A stretch of 64,000 nucleotides of DNA from Kineococcus sp. NBC_00420. Lineage in GTDB: Bacteria; Actinomycetota; Actinomycetes; Actinomycetales; Kineococcaceae. A program made the translations under genes and the position numbers. The notes beneath the pieces were generated by a model. The model did no database searches. It had not been told where the DNA came from and saw only the letters and a list, made by a program, of their open reading frames with translations. Location of the stretch: assembly GCF_036021035.1 (NCBI RefSeq), contig NZ_CP107930.1, forward strand, positions 3,596,001-3,660,000, in the 5' to 3' direction. This document shows positions 51,358 through 59,366 of the stretch, piece after piece (the stretch's first letter is position 1; every line of letters begins with the position of its first letter).

Positions 51358-52403
51358 GACCTGCTCCCGGACGCTCCCGACAGCACGTCCGCGAGGTCGT
51401 AGTCGGTCGGCGTCTCGAGCTGGTCCAGGCGGCAGTCCTCGGGGGCCTTGTCCGGCCGCCACCGCAGGAACCGCGGGTTGTGCCGGAACCGGTACCCCTC
51501 GAGCTGGTCGTACTCGACCTCGCAGACGAGTGCCTGGCGGACCGGGACCCAGGAGTCGTCCACCCGCGCGTTCCACCGGTTCTTCTCGCCCTGGACGTTC
51601 TCCTCGCCGGTGCGCAGCTGCGACAACTGCTCCAGGAGTTCCGCCCGCCGGGCCGTCGTGAACGCCGCCGCGCCGCCGACGAAGGCCATCCCGTCGTCGG
51701 TGTGCAACCCGAGCAGCATCGACCCGATCCCCGGGAGGCTCTTGTGCGGGCGGTAGCCGACGACGACGCACTCGGCGGTGCGCCGGTGCTTCACCTTCGT
51801 CATCACCCGTTCCTTCTGCTGGTACGGGGCGTCCAGCGGTTTCGCGACGACCCCGTCCAGCCCCGCGCCCTCGAACCTCGTGAACCACCGGACCGCGAGG
51901 TCGGCGTCGAACGTCGCCGTCGTCACGTGGGTGCTCGGACCGCAGTCGGCGAGCGCCGCCACGAGTCGTTCCCGGCGCACCGACGTGGGCTGGGGGGTGA
52001 GGTCCTCGTCGTCGAGGGCCAGCAGGTCGAAGGCGACGAACTGCGCGGGGGTCTCCTCGGCGAGCTTGGCGATCCGGCTCGCGGCGGGGTGGATGCGCTG
52101 GGACAGCAGTTCCCAGGCCAGGCGACCGCCACCGGGGCGGGGGACGAACAGTTCGCCGTCGACGACGCAGCGCGGGGGCAGTTCCGCGAGCACCGCGGCG
52201 ACGACCTCGGGGAAGTAGCGGGACAGCGACTTCTCCCCGCGCGACTGCAGCTCGACCTCGTCGCCGTCGCGGAAGACGATGCAACGGAACCCGTCCCACT
52301 TCGGCTCGTAGAGCCAGGCCGGGGCACCGTCGGGCTGGCGCGGGACGCTCTTCGCCGCCTTGGCGAGCATCGGCTCGACGGGCGGGTTCAGCGGCAGGTC
52401 CAT
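51354..52403 (-). CDS. ATP-dependent DNA ligase (LigC/LigD ligase type)
   Basis: 349 residues from ATG 52403 (GTG 52412 possible). Adenylation lysine in YEPKWDGFRC (motif I), motif III VDGELFVPR and FVAFDLLALD, motif IV GLDGVVAKPLDAPY, motif V MTKVKHRRTAECVVVGY; an OB-fold domain follows (about 225-340). It seals nicks in end joining with the co-translated polymerase. The divergent gene upstream begins 68 bases away. Confidence 0.93.
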   Translation of the reverse strand: MDLPLNPPVEPMLAKAAKSVPRQPDGAPAWLYEPKWDGFRCIVFRDGDEVELQSRGEKSLSRYFPEVVAAVLAELPPRCVVDGELFVPRPGGGRLAWELLSQRIHPAASRIAKLAEETPAQFVAFDLLALDDEDLTPQPTSVRRERLVAALADCGPSTHVTTATFDADLAVRWFTRFEGAGLDGVVAKPLDAPYQQKERVMTKVKHRRTAECVVVGYRPHKSLPGIGSMLLGLHTDDGMAFVGGAAAFTTARRAELLEQLSQLRTGEENVQGEKNRWNARVDDSWVPVRQALVCEVEYDQLEGYRFRHNPRFLRWRPDKAPEDCRLDQLETPTDYDLADVLSGASGSRS

Positions 52404-52470
52404 GGCGCTCACTCTGCCGCAGCGTGACGCCCGCCACGACCCTCCGGCGGGGTCTGGTGTACTTCGGCGG

Positions 52471-53721
52471 GTGAGCGTGAAGACCGTCGTCCTCGACGAC
52501 GACCCCACCGGGACCCAGTCCGCGACGGGGGTGCAGGTCCTGCTGGAGTCCGACGCCGACCGCCTCGAGGCGGCCCTGCGCGACGCGGACGGCGTCTACG
52601 TGCAGACCAACTCCCGTGCCCTCGACGAGGCGTCCGCCGTCGCGCTGGTCGCCCGGATCCGGGCCGACGCCCTCGAGGCCGGCGCCCGGCTGGGGGTCGA
52701 GGTGCGGTTCGTGCTCCGCGGGGACTCCACGCTGCGCGGGCACGTCTTCGCCGAGACCGGGGTGTTCGCGGGCGCCGAGGACGTCGTCCTCTTCGTCCCG
52801 GCCTTCCCGGCGGGGGGACGGACCACGATCGGCGGGGTGCACCTCGTCCGCACCGCGGACGGTGACGTGCCCGCGGGGGAGACGGAGTACGCGGGCGACC
52901 CCGTCTTCGGCTTCCGCAGCTCCGCGCTGGTCGACTACGTCGCCGAGAAGTCCCCCCGCACCGGCGTCGGGGTCCCGCTCGACGTCGTCCGCGACCCCGC
53001 GCGGTTGGCGCAGCGGTTCGCGCAGGCCCCGGTGGGTTCGGTGCTGGTCCCCGACGTCGAGACGGACCGGGACGTGAGCGCCCTCGCCGACGCCGTGCGG
53101 GGGGCCGCGCGCGGGATCGTCGTGCGGTGCGCGGCACCGCTGGCCGCCGAGCTCGCGGGGGTCGTGAGCGCCGGGTACCTGCCGCGGCCGCTGGTCGCGG
53201 ACCGGCCGCGGGTCCTCGTCGTCTGCGGGTCGCACACGGCGGGGGCGCAGGCCCAGCTGGACGTGCTCGGGCAGGAGTGGGGTGCCTTCGAGCCGGTCGC
53301 GACCGGCGACGCGCTGGACGACCCCGTCTGGGCGGGTCGGGAGCTCGGAGAGCGCGCGGGACGGGTGCTGGCGCGCCAGGGGCTCGTCGCCATCGCCAGC
53401 GAGCGGGTCCGGATGTCCGACCACGGCACCCTCGCCCACGGCGAGGCCGTGATGACCGCGCTGACCACCGCCGTCGCCGACCTGCTGCCGCACGTCGACG
53501 CCGTCGTCAGCAAGGGCGGGATCACCGCGGCGGAGGTCGCCCGCACCGGGATCGGCGCGACCAGCGCGTTCGTCGAGGGCCAGGTCGCGGCCGGGATCTC
53601 GGTGTGGGTGATGCGGACCCGGGACGGCCGCGAGGTCCGCCAGGTCGTCGTGCCCGGCAACGTGGGCGGCCCGGACGCCATCGCCGACGCGGTCGCCGCC
53701 CTCGGTGTCACCGCCCGGTGA
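52471..53721 (+). CDS. Four-carbon acid sugar kinase family protein (DUF1537-type)
   Basis: 416 residues from GTG 52471. Two domains: N-terminal substrate domain with VVLDDDPTGTQSATGV and FVLRGDSTLRGH, and C-terminal nucleotide domain with VVSKGGITAAEVARTGIG and VVVPGNVGGPDAI. Family members phosphorylate threonate, erythronate or related acids. The usual partner genes (PdxA2-like dehydrogenase, aldolase, transporter) are missing; instead the stop overlaps a DUF998 gene by 4 bases. Substrate therefore unclear. Confidence 0.88.
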   Translation: MSVKTVVLDDDPTGTQSATGVQVLLESDADRLEAALRDADGVYVQTNSRALDEASAVALVARIRADALEAGARLGVEVRFVLRGDSTLRGHVFAETGVFAGAEDVVLFVPAFPAGGRTTIGGVHLVRTADGDVPAGETEYAGDPVFGFRSSALVDYVAEKSPRTGVGVPLDVVRDPARLAQRFAQAPVGSVLVPDVETDRDVSALADAVRGAARGIVVRCAAPLAAELAGVVSAGYLPRPLVADRPRVLVVCGSHTAGAQAQLDVLGQEWGAFEPVATGDALDDPVWAGRELGERAGRVLARQGLVAIASERVRMSDHGTLAHGEAVMTALTTAVADLLPHVDAVVSKGGITAAEVARTGIGATSAFVEGQVAAGISVWVMRTRDGREVRQVVVPGNVGGPDAIADAVAALGVTAR

Positions 53722-54356
53722 AGGGGCGGATCGCGCTGGCGGCCCTCGCGGGCCTCGCGAACGCGAACTTCCTGCTGGCCCCGCTCGTCGGGGCCCGCAT
53801 CGACCTCACCACCGGCGTCATCAGCGAGCTGTCCGTCCCCGGCGAACCGGGGTCGGTGTGGTTCCGCCTCGGTGACGGCAGCGCCGGGTTGCTGTGCGCG
53901 GTGCTCGCGCTCCCGGTCTGGCGCAGCGGGTTGCGCCACGCCCGCTTCCGCGCGAGCTGCCTGACCGCGTTCGGGCTGACGACGCTGGTCTCGGCGATCG
54001 TCCCGCTGACCTGCGCGCCCTCCCTCGGGGTGTGCCCGGCGTCGTCGGCGGGGCCCGAACTCCTGCACGACGGGGTCAGCGTCATCGGCACCCTCGGGGC
54101 CGTCCTCGGTGTCCTGGAACTCGCCTGGCGCGCGCGGGGGTGGGCGTTGAAACCCCTCGCGGTGCTCTCCGCGGCGGTCTCCGGCGGCGCCGGGGTCTAC
54201 GAGGTCGTGACGTTCCTGCAGGGCGGCAACGGCGGCGGTGGGGACTCCCAGCGCTACCAGGTCCTCGCGGTGTCGGCGTGGGTCCTGCTGGAGGTCGTCA
54301 GCCAGTGGCGCGAGCGGGGAACCTCCCGGGAGGCCCAGGTCCCTCCACCGGTGTGA
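53718..54356 (+). CDS. DUF998 membrane protein
   Basis: 212 residues from GTG 53718. Six membrane helices. GLANANFLLAPLVGARIDLTTGVISELSVPGEPGSVWFRLGD at the start is typical of DUF998, and the loop between helices 3 and 4 contains two Cys (LTCAPSLGVCPA). It overlaps both neighbours by 4 bases. Function unknown; position suggests a membrane partner of the sigma factor that follows. Confidence 0.82.
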   Translation: MKGRIALAALAGLANANFLLAPLVGARIDLTTGVISELSVPGEPGSVWFRLGDGSAGLLCAVLALPVWRSGLRHARFRASCLTAFGLTTLVSAIVPLTCAPSLGVCPASSAGPELLHDGVSVIGTLGAVLGVLELAWRARGWALKPLAVLSAAVSGGAGVYEVVTFLQGGNGGGGDSQRYQVLAVSAWVLLEVVSQWRERGTSREAQVPPPV

Positions 54357-54865
54357 CCACGAAGGATCGCAACGCCGGCCAGGGGCCGCCGGGCTTCGCC
54401 GAGTTCGCCACGGCCCGCTATCCGGACCTGGTGCGGCTCGGCACCCTGCTGACCGGCGACACCCACCTCGGCGAGGACCTCGCCCAGACCGGGTTGCTCG
54501 CCGTGCTGCGGGCCTGGCGTCGCCTGCACCCCGACGGCCACCCCGAGGCCTACGCCCGCGTCGCGATGACCCGGGCCGCCGCGAAGGCCGGTCGCCGGCG
54601 GTGGCGGGGGGAGACCCCGACCGGGGAACTGCCGGAACGGGCGGACACCGGCGGCGACGTCGAGGCCGCCCTCGACGCCCGGCGGATGCTCGCCGCGCTG
54701 CCGACCCCGCAGCGTCTCGTCCTCGTGCTCCGGTTCTGGCTGGACCTCTCCGAGCAGCAGACCGCCGACGCCCTGGACTGCTCCCTCGGCACCGTGAAGA
54801 GCCGTACCTCCCGTGCGCTGAAGGCGTTGCGCGAGAGCACTTCGATCGTGAACGGAGCCCGGTGA
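54353..54865 (+). CDS. SigE-family ECF sigma factor
   Basis: 170 residues from GTG 54353. Region 2: FAEFATARYPDLVRLGTLLTGDTHLGEDLAQTGLLAVLRAW; region 4: LPTPQRLVLVLRFWLDLSEQQTADALDCSLGTVKSRTSRALKAL. It lacks region 3 and the N-terminal regions, as ECF factors do. The ATG of the next gene overlaps the stop by one base, a usual arrangement for a cognate membrane partner. Confidence 0.92.
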   Translation: MTTKDRNAGQGPPGFAEFATARYPDLVRLGTLLTGDTHLGEDLAQTGLLAVLRAWRRLHPDGHPEAYARVAMTRAAAKAGRRRWRGETPTGELPERADTGGDVEAALDARRMLAALPTPQRLVLVLRFWLDLSEQQTADALDCSLGTVKSRTSRALKALRESTSIVNGAR

Positions 54866-55644
54866 TGGACGACCTCGACGTCAAGGAGCTGCTCGCCACG
54901 GCGGCCCGCACCCGCCCGGTGGAACTCCATCCCGTGCACGCCGTCCTGCGGCGACGGCGACGCGTCCGGACCAGGGCCGCCGGGTTCGCCGCCGGCGCGC
55001 TGGTGATGGCCTCGGTCCTGACCGTGACGGTGGGTCCCGACGTGGTCTCCGGACTCGGACGGGCCGTGCCGGCCGGTCAGGTCACGGCCCGGCCCACCGC
55101 GCCCCCGCGGGACAGCGTCGACGCCGACGAGGTGCGCGTCGCCCAGGAGGCCTTCGTCGCGGCCCTGGCGGCCCACCTACCGGGCGCACCCGCCGCGGAG
55201 GTGGGCCCGGTCAGCTGGGAACCGACGCCCGGGGTGTCGAGGACCTTCGGGTGGGAGGCCGACCTCACGCTGACGGGCAGCGACCCCGCGGTGCTGCTGA
55301 CGATCACCGTCGAGGACTCCCGTTCCCCGAACCCACCCGTGGACGGGTGCAGTGGCGACGTCGTGGGCGACTGCTTCGCGGGCGGTGACGACGCCGGGAC
55401 GACGTGGGCGAGCTGGCGGCAGGCCGTCCACACCGGTCCGGACGACGCGGTCGTCGTGTCCTCGCCGGTGGCCCGCGCGATCCTCCCCGACGGCCGGTTC
55501 GTGCAGGCCGAGGGCCGCGTCGTGAGCACCCCCGACCGTCCGCTGCGGGCCGGGGACATCTGGCCGCTCGGGTCCCCGGTGACCCCCTCGGCGCTCGCGG
55601 CCCTCGTCACTGACCCACGGCTCGCGGAGGTCCCGCTGCCCTGA
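54865..55644 (+). CDS. Membrane protein coupled to the sigma factor, putative anti-sigma factor
   Basis: 259 residues. A short cytosolic N-terminus (MDDLDVKELLATAARTRPVE...), an RRRRRVRTR patch, one helix (AGFAAGALVMASVLTVTVG) and an extracellular domain with two Cys (DGCSGDVVGDCFAG). There is no zinc-binding HxxxCxxC motif, so an anti-sigma role rests on topology and coupling alone. Confidence 0.65.
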   Translation: MDDLDVKELLATAARTRPVELHPVHAVLRRRRRVRTRAAGFAAGALVMASVLTVTVGPDVVSGLGRAVPAGQVTARPTAPPRDSVDADEVRVAQEAFVAALAAHLPGAPAAEVGPVSWEPTPGVSRTFGWEADLTLTGSDPAVLLTITVEDSRSPNPPVDGCSGDVVGDCFAGGDDAGTTWASWRQAVHTGPDDAVVVSSPVARAILPDGRFVQAEGRVVSTPDRPLRAGDIWPLGSPVTPSALAALVTDPRLAEVPLP

Positions 55645-55649
55645 CGGCC

Positions 55650-55732
55650 AACCAGCGCTGCACCCATCGCGCGACACACCGGTCGGGATCGTGGATCACC
55701 CGGCGTTTCCCACGGTGGGTGCAGCGCTGGTT
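55650..55732. terminator. Long inverted repeat between convergent genes
   Basis: Seventeen-base perfect arms (55650-55666 and 55716-55732) are separated by 49 bases that contain an inner pair CGTGG/CCACG. The right arm ends at the first base of the stop anticodon triplet of the transporter gene. It could act as a bidirectional terminator or form a cruciform; the large loop is unusual for a terminator. Confidence 0.5.
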
Positions 55733-56529
55733 CACGCCGTGGACTGGGAGTGCTCCTCCGGGATCGCCGGCGACCCGGCGAGCACCACCGAGCACGCCAC
55801 CACCACGACGAGCGCGACGACCGCCGCCGGCCACCACCCCGCCCGCACCGAGTCGCCGAGGAGCGCGAAACCCGCGACGGCGGGCACCACGACCTCCACC
55901 GACCACAGCAGCGCCGTCGCGGGCCCGACCGCCCCGCGTTGCAGGGCCGCCGCGTAGCCGAGGGTCCCGGCGACCCCGGACACGAGCACGGCCCAGCCGA
56001 CGGGTTCGAGGGCGACCCGCCACCACTGCTCGGGGATCGTCACCGCCCGCGCGCCGAGGGCGGCGACGGAGTACCCGAGCCCCGCGAGGACGGCCTGCGT
56101 CGCGGAGCCGCTGCGGCGCAGCGCCAGGACGGCCACGAGCAGCAGGACCGCGGCGGCGCACAGCCCGTAGTCCACGGCGGAACCGGTCGGGGGCGAGGGT
56201 TGTTCCGTCCCCGAACCGCCGACGACCCCGAGGGCGGCGACGAGCAGCAGCACGGCCGTGGTGTCCCGACCGCGCAGGCGCGAGCCCAGGAACACCCGGG
56301 CCAGCAGCACGGTCAGTGCCAGCGACCCCGCCAGCAGCGACTGGACGGCGAACGTCGGCAACCGCCGCAGCGCGACCAGCGACAGCAACCAGGCCAGCCC
56401 GTCGACCCCGAGCCCGCTCAGGTACAGCGGGGAGCGCAGCCCGGAGCGGCGCACGCCCACGGCCTGCAGCACCGAGCCCGCCGCGTAGCCCAGCGCCGCG
56501 AGGACGGCGGTGACGAGGGCCAGCGTCAC
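55732..56529 (-). CDS. DMT-superfamily transporter-like membrane protein
   Basis: 265 residues from GTG 56529, overlapping the MprF-like gene by 4 bases. Nine to ten helices in an EamA-like double layout: ALVTAVLAALGYAAGSVLQAVG at the start and GPATALLWSVEVVVPAVAGFALLGDSVRAGWW near the end. Coupling to an MprF-like protein suggests a role in lipid movement, but this is a guess. Confidence 0.8.
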   Translation of the reverse strand: MTLALVTAVLAALGYAAGSVLQAVGVRRSGLRSPLYLSGLGVDGLAWLLSLVALRRLPTFAVQSLLAGSLALTVLLARVFLGSRLRGRDTTAVLLLVAALGVVGGSGTEQPSPPTGSAVDYGLCAAAVLLLVAVLALRRSGSATQAVLAGLGYSVAALGARAVTIPEQWWRVALEPVGWAVLVSGVAGTLGYAAALQRGAVGPATALLWSVEVVVPAVAGFALLGDSVRAGWWPAAVVALVVVVACSVVLAGSPAIPEEHSQSTA

Positions 56530-58247
56530 GGACGCCGGCCGAGGAACCGCCCGACGACGGGGAGTTCCGCGACCCCCTCGGCGTCGGCGATCGTGAACCC
56601 CTGCGCCGCGGAGAACTCCACGGAGTCCAGGACGACGTAGCGGGGTCGCCAGTCCGGGTCGTACTTGGCGTTGAACTTCCACAGCGACTCGATCTGCGCG
56701 CTGCTCGACAACGCGTGCAGCGCCCGGCGCCCCAGGTCGGCGAAGGTCCCCTCGCGTTCGCCCGACACGATCTCGCGCAGCACGGCGAAGTTGAGGCCCA
56801 GCCCGCGCAGCCCGTTCTCCACGAGGTGTTGGGCCGTCGCCACGATGAGGGCGTCGGTCAACCCGTTCGGCACGTCCTCGGCGGTGGAGCGGCGCATGAC
56901 GTCGAGGGAGTACCCCTGCACCAGGGCGGCCGGGGTCCACTGGATGAAGCCCGCGGCCCGGCCGTCGGCGAACCGGGCGATGCTCACCAGGACGCCGGTG
57001 TCGGCGGGGTCGAACAACCGGGACAACGTCATGGAGTAGCCGCGTTCGGCCTCTCCGTGGCGCGACTCCCCGGAGATCGCGAGCAGCTCCTCCTTCACCG
57101 CTTCCGGCAGCGTGGGTCCGTCGTGGAACTCCACGGTGATCCCGGCCTTCGCGACCCGGTTCACCGAACCCCGGAGGCTCTTCATGCTCGAGCCCTTCAG
57201 CGAGAACTGCGAGCAGTCCAGGACGGCCTCGTCGCCCAGGTACACCGGGCGCAACCCGACCGCCTCGTAGGAGGGCAGCCAGTCGGCGCGGGCCCCGACG
57301 ACGGCGACCGACCAGCCGTTGCGTTCGACGTGGTCGAGGAACTCCACGAGGAGGGCGCCGCGACGTTGCGGTGGCCCGATCGGGTCCGGGGAGACGAGGC
57401 AGACCCCGTTCCGGACGCTGTGCGCGACGACGCCGGTGCCTTCCTCGAAGGAGGCGAAGAAGAAGTCCTTGTCGTCGCGCAGGGCGAAGTAGTCGAGGGT
57501 CTCCCCGCCCCAGCGCAGGACGACCTCACGGGCGCGTTCCCGTTCGGCGCGGCGCTGTTCACCGCTGAGCACGTCCGGGCGGTGCGGGGAGAAGAGGATC
57601 CAGCCGAGGACCACCAGCAACGTCAGCCCGAGGGCGAGCAGCGACGGGTTCAGCAGCGGCAGGAAGGCGTGGCCCCCGTCCCCGCGCAGCTTCGGGAACG
57701 GCGTGCGCTGGTCACCGACGAGGCGCTGGACGACCGCCTCGATCGTCTCGCCCGGGTGCCGCTCGGCCCCGACGGCCACCACCAGCGCGGCCGAGACGAC
57801 CAGCGAGACCAGGGCCCCGATCGCCAGCACCCACCCGACCCGCCGGGCCCGGGCCGCGCTCGGCAGCACCGGGAACGACCGCGCGTTCACCGCCAGCCAG
57901 ACCAGGGCGACGACGTCGAGCACGGCCTCCTCGACGTCGATGCCCTTCAGCACGTGCAGACCGGCCGACGCGGCCAGCAGGCCGATCGTCGTGCCCCAGG
58001 CGAGCCGCTGACCGCGGCGCAGGCCCCGGGCCAGCAGCAGCAGGGCGATCGATACCGGCACCAGGACCGTCTTCGCCCCCAACGGGACCGCGAGCGGCAG
58101 CACGTCCAGCAGCGGGGCGAACCGTTCGCGGAAGGGCGGGGTGATGGCGGAGACGACACCGACGAGACCGAGGAAGGCGACCGCGACGGCGCCGATGCGG
58201 CGGATCCGCCCTCGTCGCGCGCGGCCGGCCAGCAGAGGAGGGAGCAC
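56526..58247 (-). CDS. MprF-like aminoacyl-phosphatidylglycerol synthase (DUF2156), second paralogue
   Basis: 573 residues from GTG 58247 (GGAG upstream). Six membrane helices (about 15-230), then the cytosolic DUF2156 domain: LDYFALRDDKDFFFASFEEG, LVSPDPIGPP, EAVLDCSQFSLKGSSMKSLRGSVNRVAKAG, YSLDVMRRST, LGLNFAVLRE, FNAKYDPDWRPRYVV. It should attach an amino acid to phosphatidylglycerol. It shares layout with the protein at 35090-36856, but the sequences have clearly diverged, so the two may differ in amino acid or lipid. Confidence 0.87.
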   Translation of the reverse strand: MLPPLLAGRARRGRIRRIGAVAVAFLGLVGVVSAITPPFRERFAPLLDVLPLAVPLGAKTVLVPVSIALLLLARGLRRGQRLAWGTTIGLLAASAGLHVLKGIDVEEAVLDVVALVWLAVNARSFPVLPSAARARRVGWVLAIGALVSLVVSAALVVAVGAERHPGETIEAVVQRLVGDQRTPFPKLRGDGGHAFLPLLNPSLLALGLTLLVVLGWILFSPHRPDVLSGEQRRAERERAREVVLRWGGETLDYFALRDDKDFFFASFEEGTGVVAHSVRNGVCLVSPDPIGPPQRRGALLVEFLDHVERNGWSVAVVGARADWLPSYEAVGLRPVYLGDEAVLDCSQFSLKGSSMKSLRGSVNRVAKAGITVEFHDGPTLPEAVKEELLAISGESRHGEAERGYSMTLSRLFDPADTGVLVSIARFADGRAAGFIQWTPAALVQGYSLDVMRRSTAEDVPNGLTDALIVATAQHLVENGLRGLGLNFAVLREIVSGEREGTFADLGRRALHALSSSAQIESLWKFNAKYDPDWRPRYVVLDSVEFSAAQGFTIADAEGVAELPVVGRFLGRRP

Positions 58248-58304
58248 GCAGAGCAGTCTGCTGCCTCCGGCACAGCTGACGCACGGTCACGGGTGCCCTC
58301 GCGG

Positions 58305-59264
58305 TCAACTCCCGGTGGACTCCCAGACCCGGGGCCGTCCCCGGCGGCGCACCGCGTCCGTCGTGAGCACCGCCAGCGCCACCCAGACCAGCCCGAACCC
58401 GACCCAGCGCGACGCCGGCATCGTCTCGCCCAGCACCAGCGCCGCGACGAACTGCAGCACCGGGGTCAGGTACTGCAGCATCCCGATGACGCTCAGCGGC
58501 ACCCGGCCGGCGGCCACCGCGAACAGCAGCAACGGGCCGAGGGTCAGCGGACCGGACAGCACCAGCAGCACGGTGTGCCAGGCGCCGAAGCCGGTGAAGG
58601 TCAGCCGGTCCCCGAGGACGAGCAGCGCGGCGGCCGCGGGCAGGGCCAGGAACCCGGTCTCGACGCTCAACCCCGTCAGCGGGTCCACCCCCGAGCCGTG
58701 CCGGGCGAGGCGGTTCTTCAGCAGGCCGTAGCTGCCGAAGGAGACGGCCAGCGTCAGCGCCATCCACGGCAGCCGCCCCAGGTCCGCGGTGATGACGGCG
58801 ACCGCGGCCAGCCCGATCCCGACGGCGATCCACTGGGTGCGGCGCAGCCGTTCCCGCAGCACCACCACCCCGAGCAGGACGGTCAGCAACGGGTTCACGA
58901 AGTAGCCCAGCGAGGCCTCGAGGACGTGACCGGTGACCACGGCGAGGCCGTAGACGCCCCAGTTCACCGCGATCGCGACGGCCGCGACCGCCAGCAGGCC
59001 CCGTTGCCGCGGCGAGCGCAGCACGGCCAGGACCGCGGGCCAGCGGCGCAACCCGGTCACCACCAGCACCGACAGCGCCAGCGACCAGAGCACCCGCCAG
59101 GCCAGCAGCTCCACCGCGCCGGTCGGGGCGAGGGCGTGGAAGAAGAACGGGAAGAGGCCCCAGACGCAGTAGCAGGCGAGGCCGGCGAGGACTCCGGTGC
59201 GCGTCCTGTGCTCGGCCGAGGGAGACTCGGTGTGCTCTGCTGCGCGCTGGTCCACGGGGGTCAT
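58305..59264 (-). CDS. rarD: EamA family transporter RarD
   Basis: 319 residues from ATG 59264. Ten helices in two EamA repeats; GLACYCVWGLFPFFFHALAP and LLAWRVLWSLA at the start, LEASLGYFVNPLLTVLLGVVVLRERL in the middle, and GMLQYLTPVLQFVAALVLGETM are RarD signatures. It is an inner-membrane permease of unknown substrate. Divergent from fprA. Confidence 0.88.
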   Translation of the reverse strand: MTPVDQRAAEHTESPSAEHRTRTGVLAGLACYCVWGLFPFFFHALAPTGAVELLAWRVLWSLALSVLVVTGLRRWPAVLAVLRSPRQRGLLAVAAVAIAVNWGVYGLAVVTGHVLEASLGYFVNPLLTVLLGVVVLRERLRRTQWIAVGIGLAAVAVITADLGRLPWMALTLAVSFGSYGLLKNRLARHGSGVDPLTGLSVETGFLALPAAAALLVLGDRLTFTGFGAWHTVLLVLSGPLTLGPLLLFAVAAGRVPLSVIGMLQYLTPVLQFVAALVLGETMPASRWVGFGLVWVALAVLTTDAVRRRGRPRVWESTGS

Positions 59265-59366
59265 CGTGGCGTCGGCCGCTCCAGCGGGCCGCGTTAGGCT
59301 TGCCTTCCACGTCATCCCAGCGCGCCACCCAGCACGTCACCACCTACGAGAGGGACACCGAGAGCT

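Noticed and set aside
51357-53493. Apparent N-terminal extension of the LigD polymerase to over 1000 residues
   Set aside because: The extra part is a shadow of the ligase and kinase genes; the GTG at 51357 with a 4-base overlap gives the normal family length.
59294-59310. TTAGGCTTGCCTTCC-like sequence upstream of fprA as an IdeR/DtxR iron box
   Set aside because: Only the left half matches the 19-bp consensus well; the right half lacks the CCTAA arm.
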